Under the pieces are notes generated by a model. It was not told where the DNA came from, did not search any database, and worked only from the letters and a program-made list of their open reading frames with translations. From Bacteroidia bacterium (GTDB taxonomy: Bacteria > Bacteroidota > Bacteroidia > Chitinophagales > Saprospiraceae): 33,400 nt of DNA. A program made the translations under genes and the position numbers. Positions within the stretch are counted from its first letter, which is position 1; every line of letters starts with the position of its first letter. Where the stretch lies: positions 1 to 33,400 of the forward strand of contig JAUILF010000015.1 in assembly GCA_030433135.1 (NCBI GenBank). The letters run 5' to 3'. Below are positions 1 through 8,501 of this stretch, one piece after another.

Positions 1-1
1 T

Positions 2-1453
2 TATAAGAGTCGTTTTGCCAAGGGCACCAACTTGCATTATTTCCTAGCCTTACCCATTTTAGCACTCCTTTTTCTCAGCAATAGTGCGAGGTTGTCAGAA
101 TCTGATTTGTTGTTTGCCACGCCCGGTTTTCTAGAAACTTTAAGTCAGCCATTAATTATATATGGAAGTGAAAGTATACCTGAAAAAAATGGTCCGGTTT
201 TACAATGGGGCGAACAGAGGTACCGAATTCCCGCAACTATCTCTGATCAGACTTCGCCACTCGTTCCTCATTTGACTTACAATTTGAACAAAGAGGATAT
301 TGATATACAATCATTTGAAATCATTTCAAGAGACGAATATCAGGACATCAATCTAAGGCTGAGCATAACTCAATTTAACGATGGTTCTGTAAAGTCATTT
401 GAAGAAAAAATTCATCAATTATCACATGAATTTTCAAACGAGTTCAAAGAAGAACTTCGCAACTTAACTGATAAATCAGAAGTATCTATTACCGGAAACG
501 TAAACGACATCAAAAACAGAGTCACAAGACATATCAGAGTCCATTTTAATATAAATGATCCAGCATCCAAAGTTAATTATATAAAATTCGGTCCCAGGAT
601 CTTTGAAGTAAACGAGAATAATGGCTTTTTCTATCGCCCTTTCCTTCCTCAAATCAATAAAGTGGAATATTCGGATCTGATCGAGATTCTCAATTCAAAT
701 GAGACGACATTTGTTACAGAGGGGATTCCCAGGCATCCGACAGATATCACGATCCTTGAATCCAATGGACCCTCTGTCGAAGTCGATCGGGATCAAATCT
801 TAAACCGGTTAAAAAACGAAAGGCAAATTCCATATCCTGTTACCATTCGGTTTAGCATTGAAGGAACCAGTTATTTCTCAGTTTTCGATGACGAATCTAA
901 TCCAACGATTGAATATAATCACTGGGCAGACCTGAAATCAGAGGACCCTCTCAGCATGGTTCCTGCCATCAGAAGTAGGGTAAATGAAGATATTTCTATA
1001 AAGTGGAATAATCTGGAAATTTATGCGGAAGGCCGGAATGAATATCAACCCATGCTAAAAACCTGGAACAGCTTTGGGTACAAAGCCGGATTCGATTATA
1101 CAAATGGAGATCACCGTCTCAACAACACTTGTGAAATAACTGTTGCCGAAGTTGAAAACTTACTGATGTTGGGTCCGGAAATCAGGATAAATGATCAAAG
1201 AAGCAGACAGACAGTCACCCTGGGCTTAAGGTATATTGACCATATTGGAATTCCTTTTGAGACACAGCTCTTTTATGATAACAGCTATGGCACCAGAGGC
1301 TCCATCAGTTCAAGAAAAAATTTAAAAAAGGTTTTGGACAGGCTAAAACCAGGTGACTTTATCAACATCAATAAAATCATGCTTGGAGAGGATGTTACGT
1401 TCAAAAGTCATCAGCTACCAATCTGGCATTTCCGATTTAAGATTGTGGAATAG
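2..1453 (+). CDS. C-terminal part of an uncharacterised membrane-linked protein (possibly M56/BlaR1-like), 5' end outside the window
   Basis: The track starts this ORF at a TTG (base 32), but the frame is open back to base 2 (YKSRFAKGTN precedes the listed start), so the gene almost certainly begins left of the window. The first visible segment is a hydrophobic helix (HYFLALPILALLFLSN). About 440 hydrophilic residues follow, with no cysteine cluster and no recognisable catalytic motif. Short basic stretch, last helix, long soluble tail is how Bacteroidota M56/BlaR1-type sensor peptidases look after their protease domain. That is my best guess, but the diagnostic HExxH would lie outside the window. 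The tail has alternating polar/aromatic stretches suggesting beta structure. It converges on the leftward gene ending at 1568. Being a gene is certain; the family is inference. Confidence 0.6.
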   Translation, partial: YKSRFAKGTNLHYFLALPILALLFLSNSARLSESDLLFATPGFLETLSQPLIIYGSESIPEKNGPVLQWGEQRYRIPATISDQTSPLVPHLTYNLNKEDIDIQSFEIISRDEYQDINLRLSITQFNDGSVKSFEEKIHQLSHEFSNEFKEELRNLTDKSEVSITGNVNDIKNRVTRHIRVHFNINDPASKVNYIKFGPRIFEVNENNGFFYRPFLPQINKVEYSDLIEILNSNETTFVTEGIPRHPTDITILESNGPSVEVDRDQILNRLKNERQIPYPVTIRFSIEGTSYFSVFDDESNPTIEYNHWADLKSEDPLSMVPAIRSRVNEDISIKWNNLEIYAEGRNEYQPMLKTWNSFGYKAGFDYTNGDHRLNNTCEITVAEVENLLMLGPEIRINDQRSRQTVTLGLRYIDHIGIPFETQLFYDNSYGTRGSISSRKNLKKVLDRLKPGDFININKIMLGEDVTFKSHQLPIWHFRFKIVE

Positions 1454-1476
1454 ACCATTGCCAGAGTCGCAAAAAG

Positions 1477-1507
1477 AAGGGCCAAACAACGAGTGTGTTC
1501 GACCCTT
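1477..1507. terminator. Candidate bidirectional terminator between convergent genes
   Basis: The 114-base gap between the convergent stops holds an imperfect stem: AAGGG pairs with CCCTT and an inner AAC pairs with GTT, with two mismatches and a 9-base loop. An A-rich run lies on the left and TTTT on the right, so it could work in either direction. Position between convergent genes supports the call; stem quality is moderate. Confidence 0.4.
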
Positions 1508-1567
1508 TTGAAAAATAGTTTGACACTAAAACTACTATTATTATGTCATTCTATAAACTCAGACATG

Positions 1568-2920
1568 TTAAAACTTGACCAGGAAGGTTGCCCACAGTGC
1601 ACGATGTAACTCCGGCACACCACCGTCTCCTATCTCATAATTGATGTAAGAATTAAATCCATGGATGTAAGTCAGATCCAGGCCCAGCCTTTTGCCCAGG
1701 CCTACCTCAAAACCCATATCCAGGGAAAAATTAGTATTCCGCACAAGATCCGGTATTCGCTCGGACCGTAGTGAGGTTGGCATATTGGGTGAAGCTGCAT
1801 CCAGTTTCACTAATCCACTTCGTTTATTGGACAAAAGTGAGATCATACTCACTCCCAGATGTGGTGAAAAAACTTTTTGAGGAAATAGCGTAACCGATAC
1901 CGGCACACGGAGGTAACTCAAAACCTCCGTACCTCCGGAGTATACGGTACCGTTTGTCAGAGACGATACATTTCCCAATTGGTCAGCATTGAATGACTGA
2001 GGGTCAAGTCGATTGATGTCACTGAGTTGACTGTCCTCCTGCAGATAAGAAAAATCCTGATTATCCGGGACCCTCCAATAGCTCACTCCCATGCCAATGG
2101 CGACATTTCGACCCAGGCTATAACTCACACCCAGCCCTGCATGCAACCCAGGCTTTTGAAACGACATTGTGGTAGAAGCCCCTATCCCTACATTCCACCT
2201 CCATTTTTTCTCGATGTCGATGGCAACGATCTCCTCGCGGAAATCAGCCACCCTTAATCCCTCCAGTACCGGATTAAGTTCGGGAAGTACTTTGGGACTG
2301 AAAGTCACAGGTTCAAGAACATCGACATTCACGGTTGACAAATCACCCTGTTCTCTCTCTACTGTTACTTCAGAAGATCTGGCAACATCCATTGTCGCCT
2401 CTTCCACCTTACTGGATTCGTCAGTAGACAATAGCGCTTCTTCTACTTTCAAGGGTTCTTCAGCATCCACCAGGCTCGATTCGGTACCTTGTCTCACCTG
2501 GTCTACATCGTGTTCATCAGCCTGAAACGTGGCACTCAGTCGATCACTGCGTGAATCCAAGTCCCCTTCGGACTCTCCTACATGATCTTTCAATTCACTG
2601 CTAACCCTCAAATCCGAATCGCCTACTTCATTTTCCAAAGCAGGGTTTGATTCCGCCACAAGGGCTTCGTTTTCCCTAACTCCCGATTGTGGTGAATCAA
2701 GCTCAACCAGTTCTATTCCATCCATACTGTTTACGATCAGCTTTGGATACCAGATCCATCCCACCACCACCAGCAGCAAGGCAACGGCTGCCGCAGAACC
2801 AAACCACCACAGAGGTACTACTCTTCGAGTAGGCATCTCCTTATCCAGGAGTTCCTGCATGGCCGTCCATCCCTTGTCCTCCAGGCTCATTTGGTCTTTA
2901 TCCTTCATTTCCCCGGACAT
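1568..2920 (-). CDS. Anti-sigma-like membrane protein with C-terminal outer-membrane beta-barrel domain
   Basis: A 450-residue protein encoded directly after an ECF sigma gene and overlapping its end by 23 bases. Residues 1-36 are a short, probably cytoplasmic head. Residues about 37-58 form one strong transmembrane helix (WWFGSAAAVALLLVVVGWIW). Residues about 60-235 are a Ser/Glu/Asp-rich, low-complexity linker. From about 238 the pattern becomes alternating aromatic/polar strands (GLGVSYSLG, YLRVPVSVTLFP, LGLDLTYIHGF) ending in ATFLVKF; a terminal Phe is typical of outer-membrane barrels. By position the head may bind the sigma factor, but it lacks a zinc-type anti-sigma Cys/His motif. Alternative starts are Met5 and Met11; the latter would remove the overlap. 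The barrel assignment is from pattern only. Confidence 0.75.
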   Translation of the reverse strand: MSGEMKDKDQMSLEDKGWTAMQELLDKEMPTRRVVPLWWFGSAAAVALLLVVVGWIWYPKLIVNSMDGIELVELDSPQSGVRENEALVAESNPALENEVGDSDLRVSSELKDHVGESEGDLDSRSDRLSATFQADEHDVDQVRQGTESSLVDAEEPLKVEEALLSTDESSKVEEATMDVARSSEVTVEREQGDLSTVNVDVLEPVTFSPKVLPELNPVLEGLRVADFREEIVAIDIEKKWRWNVGIGASTTMSFQKPGLHAGLGVSYSLGRNVAIGMGVSYWRVPDNQDFSYLQEDSQLSDINRLDPQSFNADQLGNVSSLTNGTVYSGGTEVLSYLRVPVSVTLFPQKVFSPHLGVSMISLLSNKRSGLVKLDAASPNMPTSLRSERIPDLVRNTNFSLDMGFEVGLGKRLGLDLTYIHGFNSYINYEIGDGGVPELHRALWATFLVKF

Positions 2921-3461
2921 AATCTTTGCTTTGTTTTTTTAATAAATACTGCAGCTTTTTTCTCGCATTGGCGAGATGCCACTTGGATGTGTTTTCACTC
3001 ATCCCCAATTGTTCTCCGATCTCCCGGTGGTTATATCCTTCGATGGCATACATCCGAAACACACGTTCCGATGTTGCCGGTAATTGCTCGATCAATCGCA
3101 TCAGGTCTTCGAGGTAAAGACCTGGCACTACTTCAGGGTTCTGTGCCTGATCATAGTCTTCAAAGACCATAAATTGCAGGTATTTCGACTGCTTCCTGAA
3201 ATAATCTGCCAGAGTGTGGTAGACAATTCTGCGGATCCACCCTTCCAGCGACCCTTTGAAAGCAAACGACTGAATATTTTTAAATACTTTGAGAAAACCA
3301 TCATTGCAGATCGTCAATGCCACTTCCTCATCAGAGGTGTACCTCTTGCACATAGCGATCATGGTCGCAAAAAAGCGACGATACAGGGCCTCCTGAAAGG
3401 TTCGCTTATTCTCTGCACAACCCCTGACCAGTTCCTCCTCGGTGTATTCTCTATTCGGCAT
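2898..3461 (-). CDS. ECF-type RNA polymerase sigma factor (sigma-70 family)
   Basis: A 187-residue protein with the two-domain ECF layout. Region 2 spans about residues 20-90, with the core-binding helix pattern (ALYRRFFATMIAMCKRYTSDEEVA) and FKGSLEGWIRRIVYHTLADYFRK. A short linker follows, then region 4 with a helix-turn-helix at about 125-172 (EIGEQLGMSENTSKWHLANARKKL) for -35 recognition. Length is normal for the family. It starts at an ATG with no convincing Shine-Dalgarno sequence, usual for Bacteroidota. It is followed with a 23-base overlap by the TM/barrel protein, its likely regulator, and preceded by a secreted outer-membrane protein 40 bases upstream. The ECF call is secure; targets are unknown. 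Confidence 0.93.
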   Translation of the reverse strand: MPNREYTEEELVRGCAENKRTFQEALYRRFFATMIAMCKRYTSDEEVALTICNDGFLKVFKNIQSFAFKGSLEGWIRRIVYHTLADYFRKQSKYLQFMVFEDYDQAQNPEVVPGLYLEDLMRLIEQLPATSERVFRMYAIEGYNHREIGEQLGMSENTSKWHLANARKKLQYLLKKQSKDYVRGNEG

Positions 3462-3501
3462 TCACTCAATAGCCATCATCATATCTTGACAACGTAATTC
3501 A

Positions 3502-4302
3502 TTAAAACAAAAATCCAATCCGGACATTCATCCTGCGATAAATTAACTCAATATCCGAAGTTGTTGACCCTTCTCTTCGCTCAAAAAAGGCTTTTTGAAA
3601 TTTCAAACCAAGGTCCAAAGTCATATTCATGCCCTTACTGCCCCCCAGTCTGTATCCAACAGCCGGATTAAACATCCAGCCTCCCTGTGCATTCCAGATC
3701 CCCACATCACGATTTTTAAAAGCTATACCATATCCTCCACGAACCGTATAATAAGGTGTTACTTTCTGTGGAAGAAAATAGCCGCGTACCTCAGCAAAGA
3801 TGGGCATTATCACTTCATTGGTACCGGGTTGATAAAAATCCACGCCGCTTCCCAGGCCAAAACCCAGCATCCGTGATTTCTGATAACCAAAAACGGCGGT
3901 TAATTCACTACCTACTCCATTGCTCCCATCTTCACTGACCGTCGCAAATACAATTCCGGCAGTTGCCGCATGATAGTACCCCTGCTCCCTGAACATATAT
4001 GGCTTGGGTGCCTTTACTTTTGGCAAAGCTGCCATTCCTCCACTGACTCTGTCCGGATAACTGACAGATTTAATTTCCTTGAGGGGAATGGTTATCGTGT
4101 CACCAAATTCGGCGACAATGCGGTAGGACTGACCTACTTCCAAGCCAATCAACTTACCCTTCAGGATTACTCCTTTCCTCAATGTCAATTCAATTTCATC
4201 CCAGCCACTATTATCTTCACTGTAGAGCAGATTCCGTTGAGCCTGCGACAAAGCTGTAATCCCCAGAATAAAGAGCCCGATTAATACTAATTGCTTCTTC
4301 AT
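3502..4302 (-). CDS. Secreted protein with predicted outer-membrane beta-barrel, function unknown
   Basis: The track begins at 4329, where the ATG overlaps the previous stop (ATGA). The ATG at 4302 gives a cleaner signal peptide (MKKQLVLIGLFILGITALSQAQ), so I use it (266 residues). After the signal is a stretch resembling a small beta domain (ITLRKGVILKGKLIGLEVGQSYRIVAEFGDTITIPLKEIKSV), which in Bacteroidota often precedes a barrel. The remainder alternates Gly/aromatic strands (MLGFGLGSGVDFYQPG, PYYTVRGGYGIAFKN, NMTLDLGLKFQKAFF) and ends in RIGFLF with a terminal Phe. It probably sits in the outer membrane. It is translationally linked to the upstream lipoprotein gene and lies 40 bases before the sigma gene. 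No enzymatic motif seen. Confidence 0.8.
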   Translation of the reverse strand: MKKQLVLIGLFILGITALSQAQRNLLYSEDNSGWDEIELTLRKGVILKGKLIGLEVGQSYRIVAEFGDTITIPLKEIKSVSYPDRVSGGMAALPKVKAPKPYMFREQGYYHAATAGIVFATVSEDGSNGVGSELTAVFGYQKSRMLGFGLGSGVDFYQPGTNEVIMPIFAEVRGYFLPQKVTPYYTVRGGYGIAFKNRDVGIWNAQGGWMFNPAVGYRLGGSKGMNMTLDLGLKFQKAFFERREGSTTSDIELIYRRMNVRIGFLF

Positions 4303-4325
4303 AAGGCCATTTTTAATTCGGGTAA

Positions 4326-5612
4326 TCACGATTGATTTTGAACCGGTATATGGCTAATCAACTGCAGATTTCGGGGATCACTGGCATCAAACTGTCTCAT
4401 ACCTTCGGTTCCAATGACCAGTAGCAAGCCGTTTGGCAAAGCGATCACATCCTCTGCCTTGATCTGTTCGTGGTGATCCAACTCCCTGACGGCCTCACGG
4501 TCTGCTACATCCATCACCTTCAGGCCATATTCACCCTCACAGATATAGAGGTACTCACCCTGCAAAGCCAGTCCACGTGGATTTTCCATCGCATAGGTTG
4601 CCAGAAGGTTGGGGGCAGTAACCTCAGTAATATCTATCACATCCAACTGATTGTTGAAACCTTCGCATTCCGTTCCGTCTCTCAGTGTAACATAAGCTGT
4701 ATTATCATCAGCCACGACCGGGTCACAAGCCCTGGCATGATCAAATGTAGATAACAGGTAGGGCGATGATGGTTGGGTAACATCATAGACAAACATGCCC
4801 GCGGTGGACCCGATAAACAACTTGTCCTTGAAGGGATAAATAGTCTCAATACCCCAGCCCAGGTTAACCTGGTTTCGAGAAACAGGTCGGGAGGGATCTT
4901 CCAGGTCATATACTTTCAAATCATAGTCGGATACGAGGTATAGGTGCTGATGACTAATAGTAAAGCGGGCCGTAGAACCCCCGGTTCCGACATTTCCATT
5001 TTGATCCGGTGCGAAAGAAAGGGCATCGAAGGCGACATCTTGTCTAATAAAAAAGCCTCCACCGGTATTATTCCCCCAACGCAGACTATTAAAATTGGGA
5101 TCGGAGCAGTCGATGGTTCGCAACTGATCCGTTGGCCGGTATCCTACCAGAAATCCACGACCAGGCTCTTCCCAGGTATCATAGAAGGCGTTGGCAATCT
5201 TTGACTTTTCGACGGGTTGCTGGATGCTGGATATGTCCAGGGTCAGCAATGCATCCCACTTGTTGGCTTGCAAATGATTATCGACAATGGCAAAGTGCTC
5301 ATTTCCATCAATGTGTAAAAAGCCCTGGTTCACCGGGTTGGAGGGATCCGAATTATCAAAAATATGGATACCCTTCTGGAGCTCATTAATTAACAGGTAG
5401 TGATCATAATAGTAAATAATTCCAGGTCTTTGCAGTGGTCTTGGTTCCTGTATTTCGACAGGCTGGTTCAATTGAGCCTGGCTGCGGTAGACGGGCTGAA
5501 ATTCTACGAATGTTTGGGTCTCGTTACACTCGTCCTTCAGACAAGAAGTGATGAGCAAACCACTCAGCAATAGAAAACAAACCGGAAGTAGATCTCTCAT
5601 GTCATTTATCAT
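4326..5612 (-). CDS. LVIVD-repeat-like surface lipoprotein (predicted beta-propeller)
   Basis: A 428-residue protein with a lipoprotein signal: hydrophobic core followed by LLITSC, acylated Cys at about residue 24. The better start may be Met5 (base 5600), giving MRDLLPVCFLL. The body consists of degenerate repeats of about 45 residues with the core 'xLxVxDxSDPxxP': IHIFDNSDPSNPV, LKVYDLEDPSRPV, MFVYDVTQPSSPY, LDVIDITEVTAPN, LKVMDVADREAV, MRQFDASDPRNLQ. This matches the LVIVD repeat type, usually read as a beta-propeller on the cell surface. Its substrate is unknown. It is first in the leftward cluster, and its stop overlaps the next possible start by ATGA. Lipoprotein and repeat calls are well supported; biological role is not. 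Confidence 0.85.
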   Translation of the reverse strand: MINDMRDLLPVCFLLLSGLLITSCLKDECNETQTFVEFQPVYRSQAQLNQPVEIQEPRPLQRPGIIYYYDHYLLINELQKGIHIFDNSDPSNPVNQGFLHIDGNEHFAIVDNHLQANKWDALLTLDISSIQQPVEKSKIANAFYDTWEEPGRGFLVGYRPTDQLRTIDCSDPNFNSLRWGNNTGGGFFIRQDVAFDALSFAPDQNGNVGTGGSTARFTISHQHLYLVSDYDLKVYDLEDPSRPVSRNQVNLGWGIETIYPFKDKLFIGSTAGMFVYDVTQPSSPYLLSTFDHARACDPVVADDNTAYVTLRDGTECEGFNNQLDVIDITEVTAPNLLATYAMENPRGLALQGEYLYICEGEYGLKVMDVADREAVRELDHHEQIKAEDVIALPNGLLLVIGTEGMRQFDASDPRNLQLISHIPVQNQS

Positions 5613-5729
5613 TGGTTATCTATCTGGTAAGACCGGAAAGCAGTCACTCAGGGTTGGGTCATGGGTACGCTTTTTTTTAATTCAAGGGTTCAAGTCTTCT
5701 CAAGTCAAAATAAGCACTGAATATCATTT

Positions 5730-5746
5730 ATTGACTTTAAGTCAAT
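5730..5746. promoter_or_regulatory. Perfect 17-base palindrome, candidate operator upstream of the acyl-CoA dehydrogenase
   Basis: ATTGACTTTAAGTCAAT has two 8-base arms around one central T, about 100 bases before the acyl-CoA dehydrogenase start and in the divergent gap shared with the leftward lipoprotein operon. A TetR regulator lies just beyond the dehydrogenase, and TetR dimers bind symmetric sites of about this size. The link to that regulator is inference. Confidence 0.45.
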
Positions 5747-5847
5747 TTTAAGGCTTGTATAGTGGACAAAATGCTGTATTATTTATATCTTGTTTCCTGC
5801 CAATGAGGGGATAACGCCCTTTTTCATTTTTAACATCAGGTCAGCAA

Positions 5848-7638
5848 ATGGATACACAAACCTTAGAAAAGAAGCTTATTGCAGGAGGAGCTTACCTCAT
5901 TCAGGATAGTAATCACTCAGACATTTTTGTTCCGGAAGACTTTGATGAAGATCAACAAATGATCCGGGACATGACGCGCGAGTTTGTATCGAAGCAAGCC
6001 CGTGAGCGGGGGCATCTACTCGAAGAGCAAGTCTCCTTAATGGAAGAGGCCGGTGCTTTAGGTCTCCTGGGAGCACATATTCCGGAACAATATGGTGGCA
6101 TGGGGCTCGACACTAATACAAACACTTTGATCTCCGAAGAAGTAGGTGCCGGTGGCGGATCCTTTAACACCACCTTTGCTGCACATACCGGCATAGGGAT
6201 GTTGCCCATTTTATACTTTGGAACCGAGGAGCAAAAACAGAGGTACCTACCCAAACTTGCAAGTGGTGAATGGAAAGCCGCGTATTGTCTGACTGAGCCC
6301 GGATCCGGTTCGGATGCGTTGGCTGCCAAAACACGGGCAGATTTAAAACCATCCGGAGATACCTATGTGATCAACGGTCAGAAGATGTGGATTTCCAATG
6401 CGGGTTTTGCGGACGTATTCATTGTATTTGCACAGGTAGAAGGAGAAAAATTCACCGGTTTTGTGATGCCGGCCAACCTGCCCGGAATCACGCTCGGAGA
6501 GGAAGAAGACAAAATGGGCATTAAAGGCTCCTCTACCAGACAGGTTTTCTTTGAAAATGTAGAGGTGCCGTTGTCGGCTGTGCTGGGAGATGTAGGCAAG
6601 GGTCACCTAATTGCCTTCAACACCTTGAATATCGGACGATATAAGTTGGGAAACCTGGCTATGGGAGGTTGCAAGCTGGCCAATACCGAAAGCATCAGGT
6701 ATGCCAATGCCCGGGTACAATTCAAGCAACCCATTGCCAATTTTGGTGCTATCCAGGAAAAATTGGCCCGACAGGCAATCAAAACCTTTGTACTGGAGAG
6801 TACGGTATATCGTATCTCGGGATTACTTGAACAGCAAAAGAACTCATTGTTGGAGCAAGGAGAATCGATCGAACAGGCGATGCTTCAGTCTGCTGAAGAG
6901 TATGCGATAGAATGCGCCGCCATAAAAATCGCCGGGTCCGAATACCTGGATAAAATCATAGATGAAATGGTTCAGGTTTTCGGTGGGTACGGGTTTTCTG
7001 AAGAATACCCTGCTGCCAGAGCCTACAGAGATCAACGAATAAACCGGATTTACGAAGGCACCAATGAGATCAACAGAATGTTGATGGTAAACATGTTACT
7101 GAAAAGAGCACTGAAAGGTAAAATAGATATGGTGGGTCCTGCCTGGGAGGTTCAGAAGGAATTAACCCGAATGCCAGACTTGTCACAACCCCAGGGCACA
7201 TTTGGAGTAGAACACAAAGCTCTTAAGGATTTTAAGAAGCTGGGGCTTATGGTTTTGGGAGCAGCTGCCAAGATGCAGATGGACGGAGAGCTGGATCTTA
7301 AGAATGAACAGGAGGTACTCATGCTTGGGGCGGACATTCTCACCGAAATACTACTGGCAGAGTCACTTCTGCTCCGGGTGGAAAAAATTTCATCAAATGA
7401 CGGACCCTTGTCGCCAGAACTATACCAGTCAATCCTGAAAGTTCACTTTTACGAGGCCAATTCGAGAATGCAAAAACTATCTACTGATGCATTGGTAAGT
7501 TTTGTAACAGGTGATTTGCTTAAAACCTTTATCTTAGGAGTGAAGAGATTTACCGGGTATCCACCCGTCAATATAAAAGAACATAAAAGGGCTATTGCCA
7601 AACACCTTATTGCCAAAGATGGATATGCTTTATCCTGA
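5848..7638 (+). CDS. Acyl-CoA dehydrogenase, long form (fatty-acid beta-oxidation)
   Basis: A 596-residue FAD flavoprotein that would oxidise acyl-CoA to trans-2-enoyl-CoA in the first step of beta-oxidation. The N-terminal helical and middle beta domains carry signature 1 (AYCLTEPGSGSDALAAKTRA, about 140-160). The C-terminal helical domain carries signature 2 (QVFGGYGFSEEYPAARAYRD) and the catalytic base in RIYEGTNEI, Glu403. An extra helical domain of about 170 residues follows, as in VLCAD/ACAD9-like enzymes and common in Bacteroidota, so chain length preference is probably long. It starts at ATG and is monocistronic. It converges with a TetR gene, stops only 16 bases apart, and a palindrome lies upstream; together these suggest fatty-acid-responsive control (inference). 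Confidence 0.95.
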   Translation: MDTQTLEKKLIAGGAYLIQDSNHSDIFVPEDFDEDQQMIRDMTREFVSKQARERGHLLEEQVSLMEEAGALGLLGAHIPEQYGGMGLDTNTNTLISEEVGAGGGSFNTTFAAHTGIGMLPILYFGTEEQKQRYLPKLASGEWKAAYCLTEPGSGSDALAAKTRADLKPSGDTYVINGQKMWISNAGFADVFIVFAQVEGEKFTGFVMPANLPGITLGEEEDKMGIKGSSTRQVFFENVEVPLSAVLGDVGKGHLIAFNTLNIGRYKLGNLAMGGCKLANTESIRYANARVQFKQPIANFGAIQEKLARQAIKTFVLESTVYRISGLLEQQKNSLLEQGESIEQAMLQSAEEYAIECAAIKIAGSEYLDKIIDEMVQVFGGYGFSEEYPAARAYRDQRINRIYEGTNEINRMLMVNMLLKRALKGKIDMVGPAWEVQKELTRMPDLSQPQGTFGVEHKALKDFKKLGLMVLGAAAKMQMDGELDLKNEQEVLMLGADILTEILLAESLLLRVEKISSNDGPLSPELYQSILKVHFYEANSRMQKLSTDALVSFVTGDLLKTFILGVKRFTGYPPVNIKEHKRAIAKHLIAKDGYALS

Positions 7639-7654
7639 CTCCCGCACCAAAGAT

Positions 7655-8335
7655 TTAATCTTCGAGCAGTAGGGTATGCTGTAGGGTACTGATCAGATAG
7701 GTTCTCCATTTATCGATTTCAACATTGAGGAGAGTCTTTCGATTGGTACCCGCAGCAACATTGAGTTTCACAAAACCGATAACGGATGACCAGGCTGTGA
7801 GATACAGCAATTCCGGTTTGTTTTTGTTCTTAATACTACCATCTGCCACTCCTCTTCTAATTTCCTCGGTTATCAGGGAAATGGGAAGGTTCTGAATATC
7901 CTGCACCCTTCGGTAATACATACTCTCTTTCATAGCCGTAGTCAGTTTGGCCTGGTCGCGGCCAAATTTACTCGAGCGGTTGAGTTTCATATAGTCGAGG
8001 ATCACCTCGGCATACAAAAAGTGTTCATCACAAAAGTCCAGATAGGTTTTAACCAGTCCCATCACCTTCTCCAGTCCATTCTTTTCCCGGTCGTGCTCCA
8101 GGCTACGGTACAGGTATTCGTTGAGACTTTGCAGTGCTCGATAGGTCACTGCCATGTATAGGTTTTCCTTGGTATCAAAGTAAAAATATACGGTACCCTT
8201 ACTGACGCCTACTTCTCTGGCTACATCTTCCATCTTGGCATTGGCATAGCCGACAGCCGTAAAAATGTGTTCAGCAGCATCAATGATTTTCTTCTCCTTT
8301 TGATTGCGTCTGTGATTAGCAGCAGGACGGTTCAT
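7655..8335 (-). CDS. TetR/AcrR-family transcriptional regulator
   Basis: The track starts at a TTG (8359), but the ATG at 8335 gives MNRPAANHRRNQKEKKIIDAAE, a normal TetR beginning, so 226 residues. The helix-turn-helix is typical (VAREVGVSKGTVYFYFDTKENLYMAV, about residues 35-60). The C-terminal ligand/dimer domain is divergent and contains a ligand-pocket-like helical region with no identifiable specificity. It lies tail-to-tail with the acyl-CoA dehydrogenase, which makes a FadR-like acyl-CoA-sensing role plausible but unproven. An exact TAnnTTTG-type -7 box (TACATTTG) lies 29-36 bases upstream of the ATG. Confidence 0.9.
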   Translation of the reverse strand: MNRPAANHRRNQKEKKIIDAAEHIFTAVGYANAKMEDVAREVGVSKGTVYFYFDTKENLYMAVTYRALQSLNEYLYRSLEHDREKNGLEKVMGLVKTYLDFCDEHFLYAEVILDYMKLNRSSKFGRDQAKLTTAMKESMYYRRVQDIQNLPISLITEEIRRGVADGSIKNKNKPELLYLTAWSSVIGFVKLNVAAGTNRKTLLNVEIDKWRTYLISTLQHTLLLED

Positions 8336-8363
8336 ACCATGAATATAATGCAACAACAAATAT

Positions 8364-8371
8364 CAAATGTA
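8364..8371 (-). promoter_or_regulatory. Candidate -7 box of the TetR gene
   Basis: On the minus strand the bases read TACATTTG, an exact match to the Bacteroidota TAnnTTTG -7 element, 29 bases before the ATG at 8335. No good TTG -33 element is found at 19-21 bases upstream, so the call is tentative. Confidence 0.35.
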
Positions 8372-8454
8372 TACCATTCTTTTCATTGGTTTTTTAACTG
8401 GTCTGCTCCCGGATCGATTGCGAACAGATCACAGTATTTCCGGGAACCATTAAA

Positions 8455-8484
8455 AAAAGGCCGTTGGGGGATCAACAGCCTTTT
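8455..8484 (-). terminator. Intrinsic terminator reading leftward, with no gene immediately upstream
   Basis: AAAAGGCCGTTG and CAACAGCCTTTT form a 12-base stem with one mismatch and a 6-base loop. Read leftward it is followed by seven T, the classic intrinsic-terminator arrangement; read rightward only TTTT within the stem follows. It lies 120 bases upstream of the TetR ATG and inside the divergent gap, so it either attenuates the TetR leader or ends a short unannotated leftward transcript. Confidence 0.6.
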
Positions 8485-8501
8485 CAGGTGGCGAGATAAA
8501 A

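Noticed and set aside
4682-4909. 75-residue minus-strand ORF within the LVIVD lipoprotein gene
   Set aside because: It lies wholly within the repeats of a well-supported gene in another frame.
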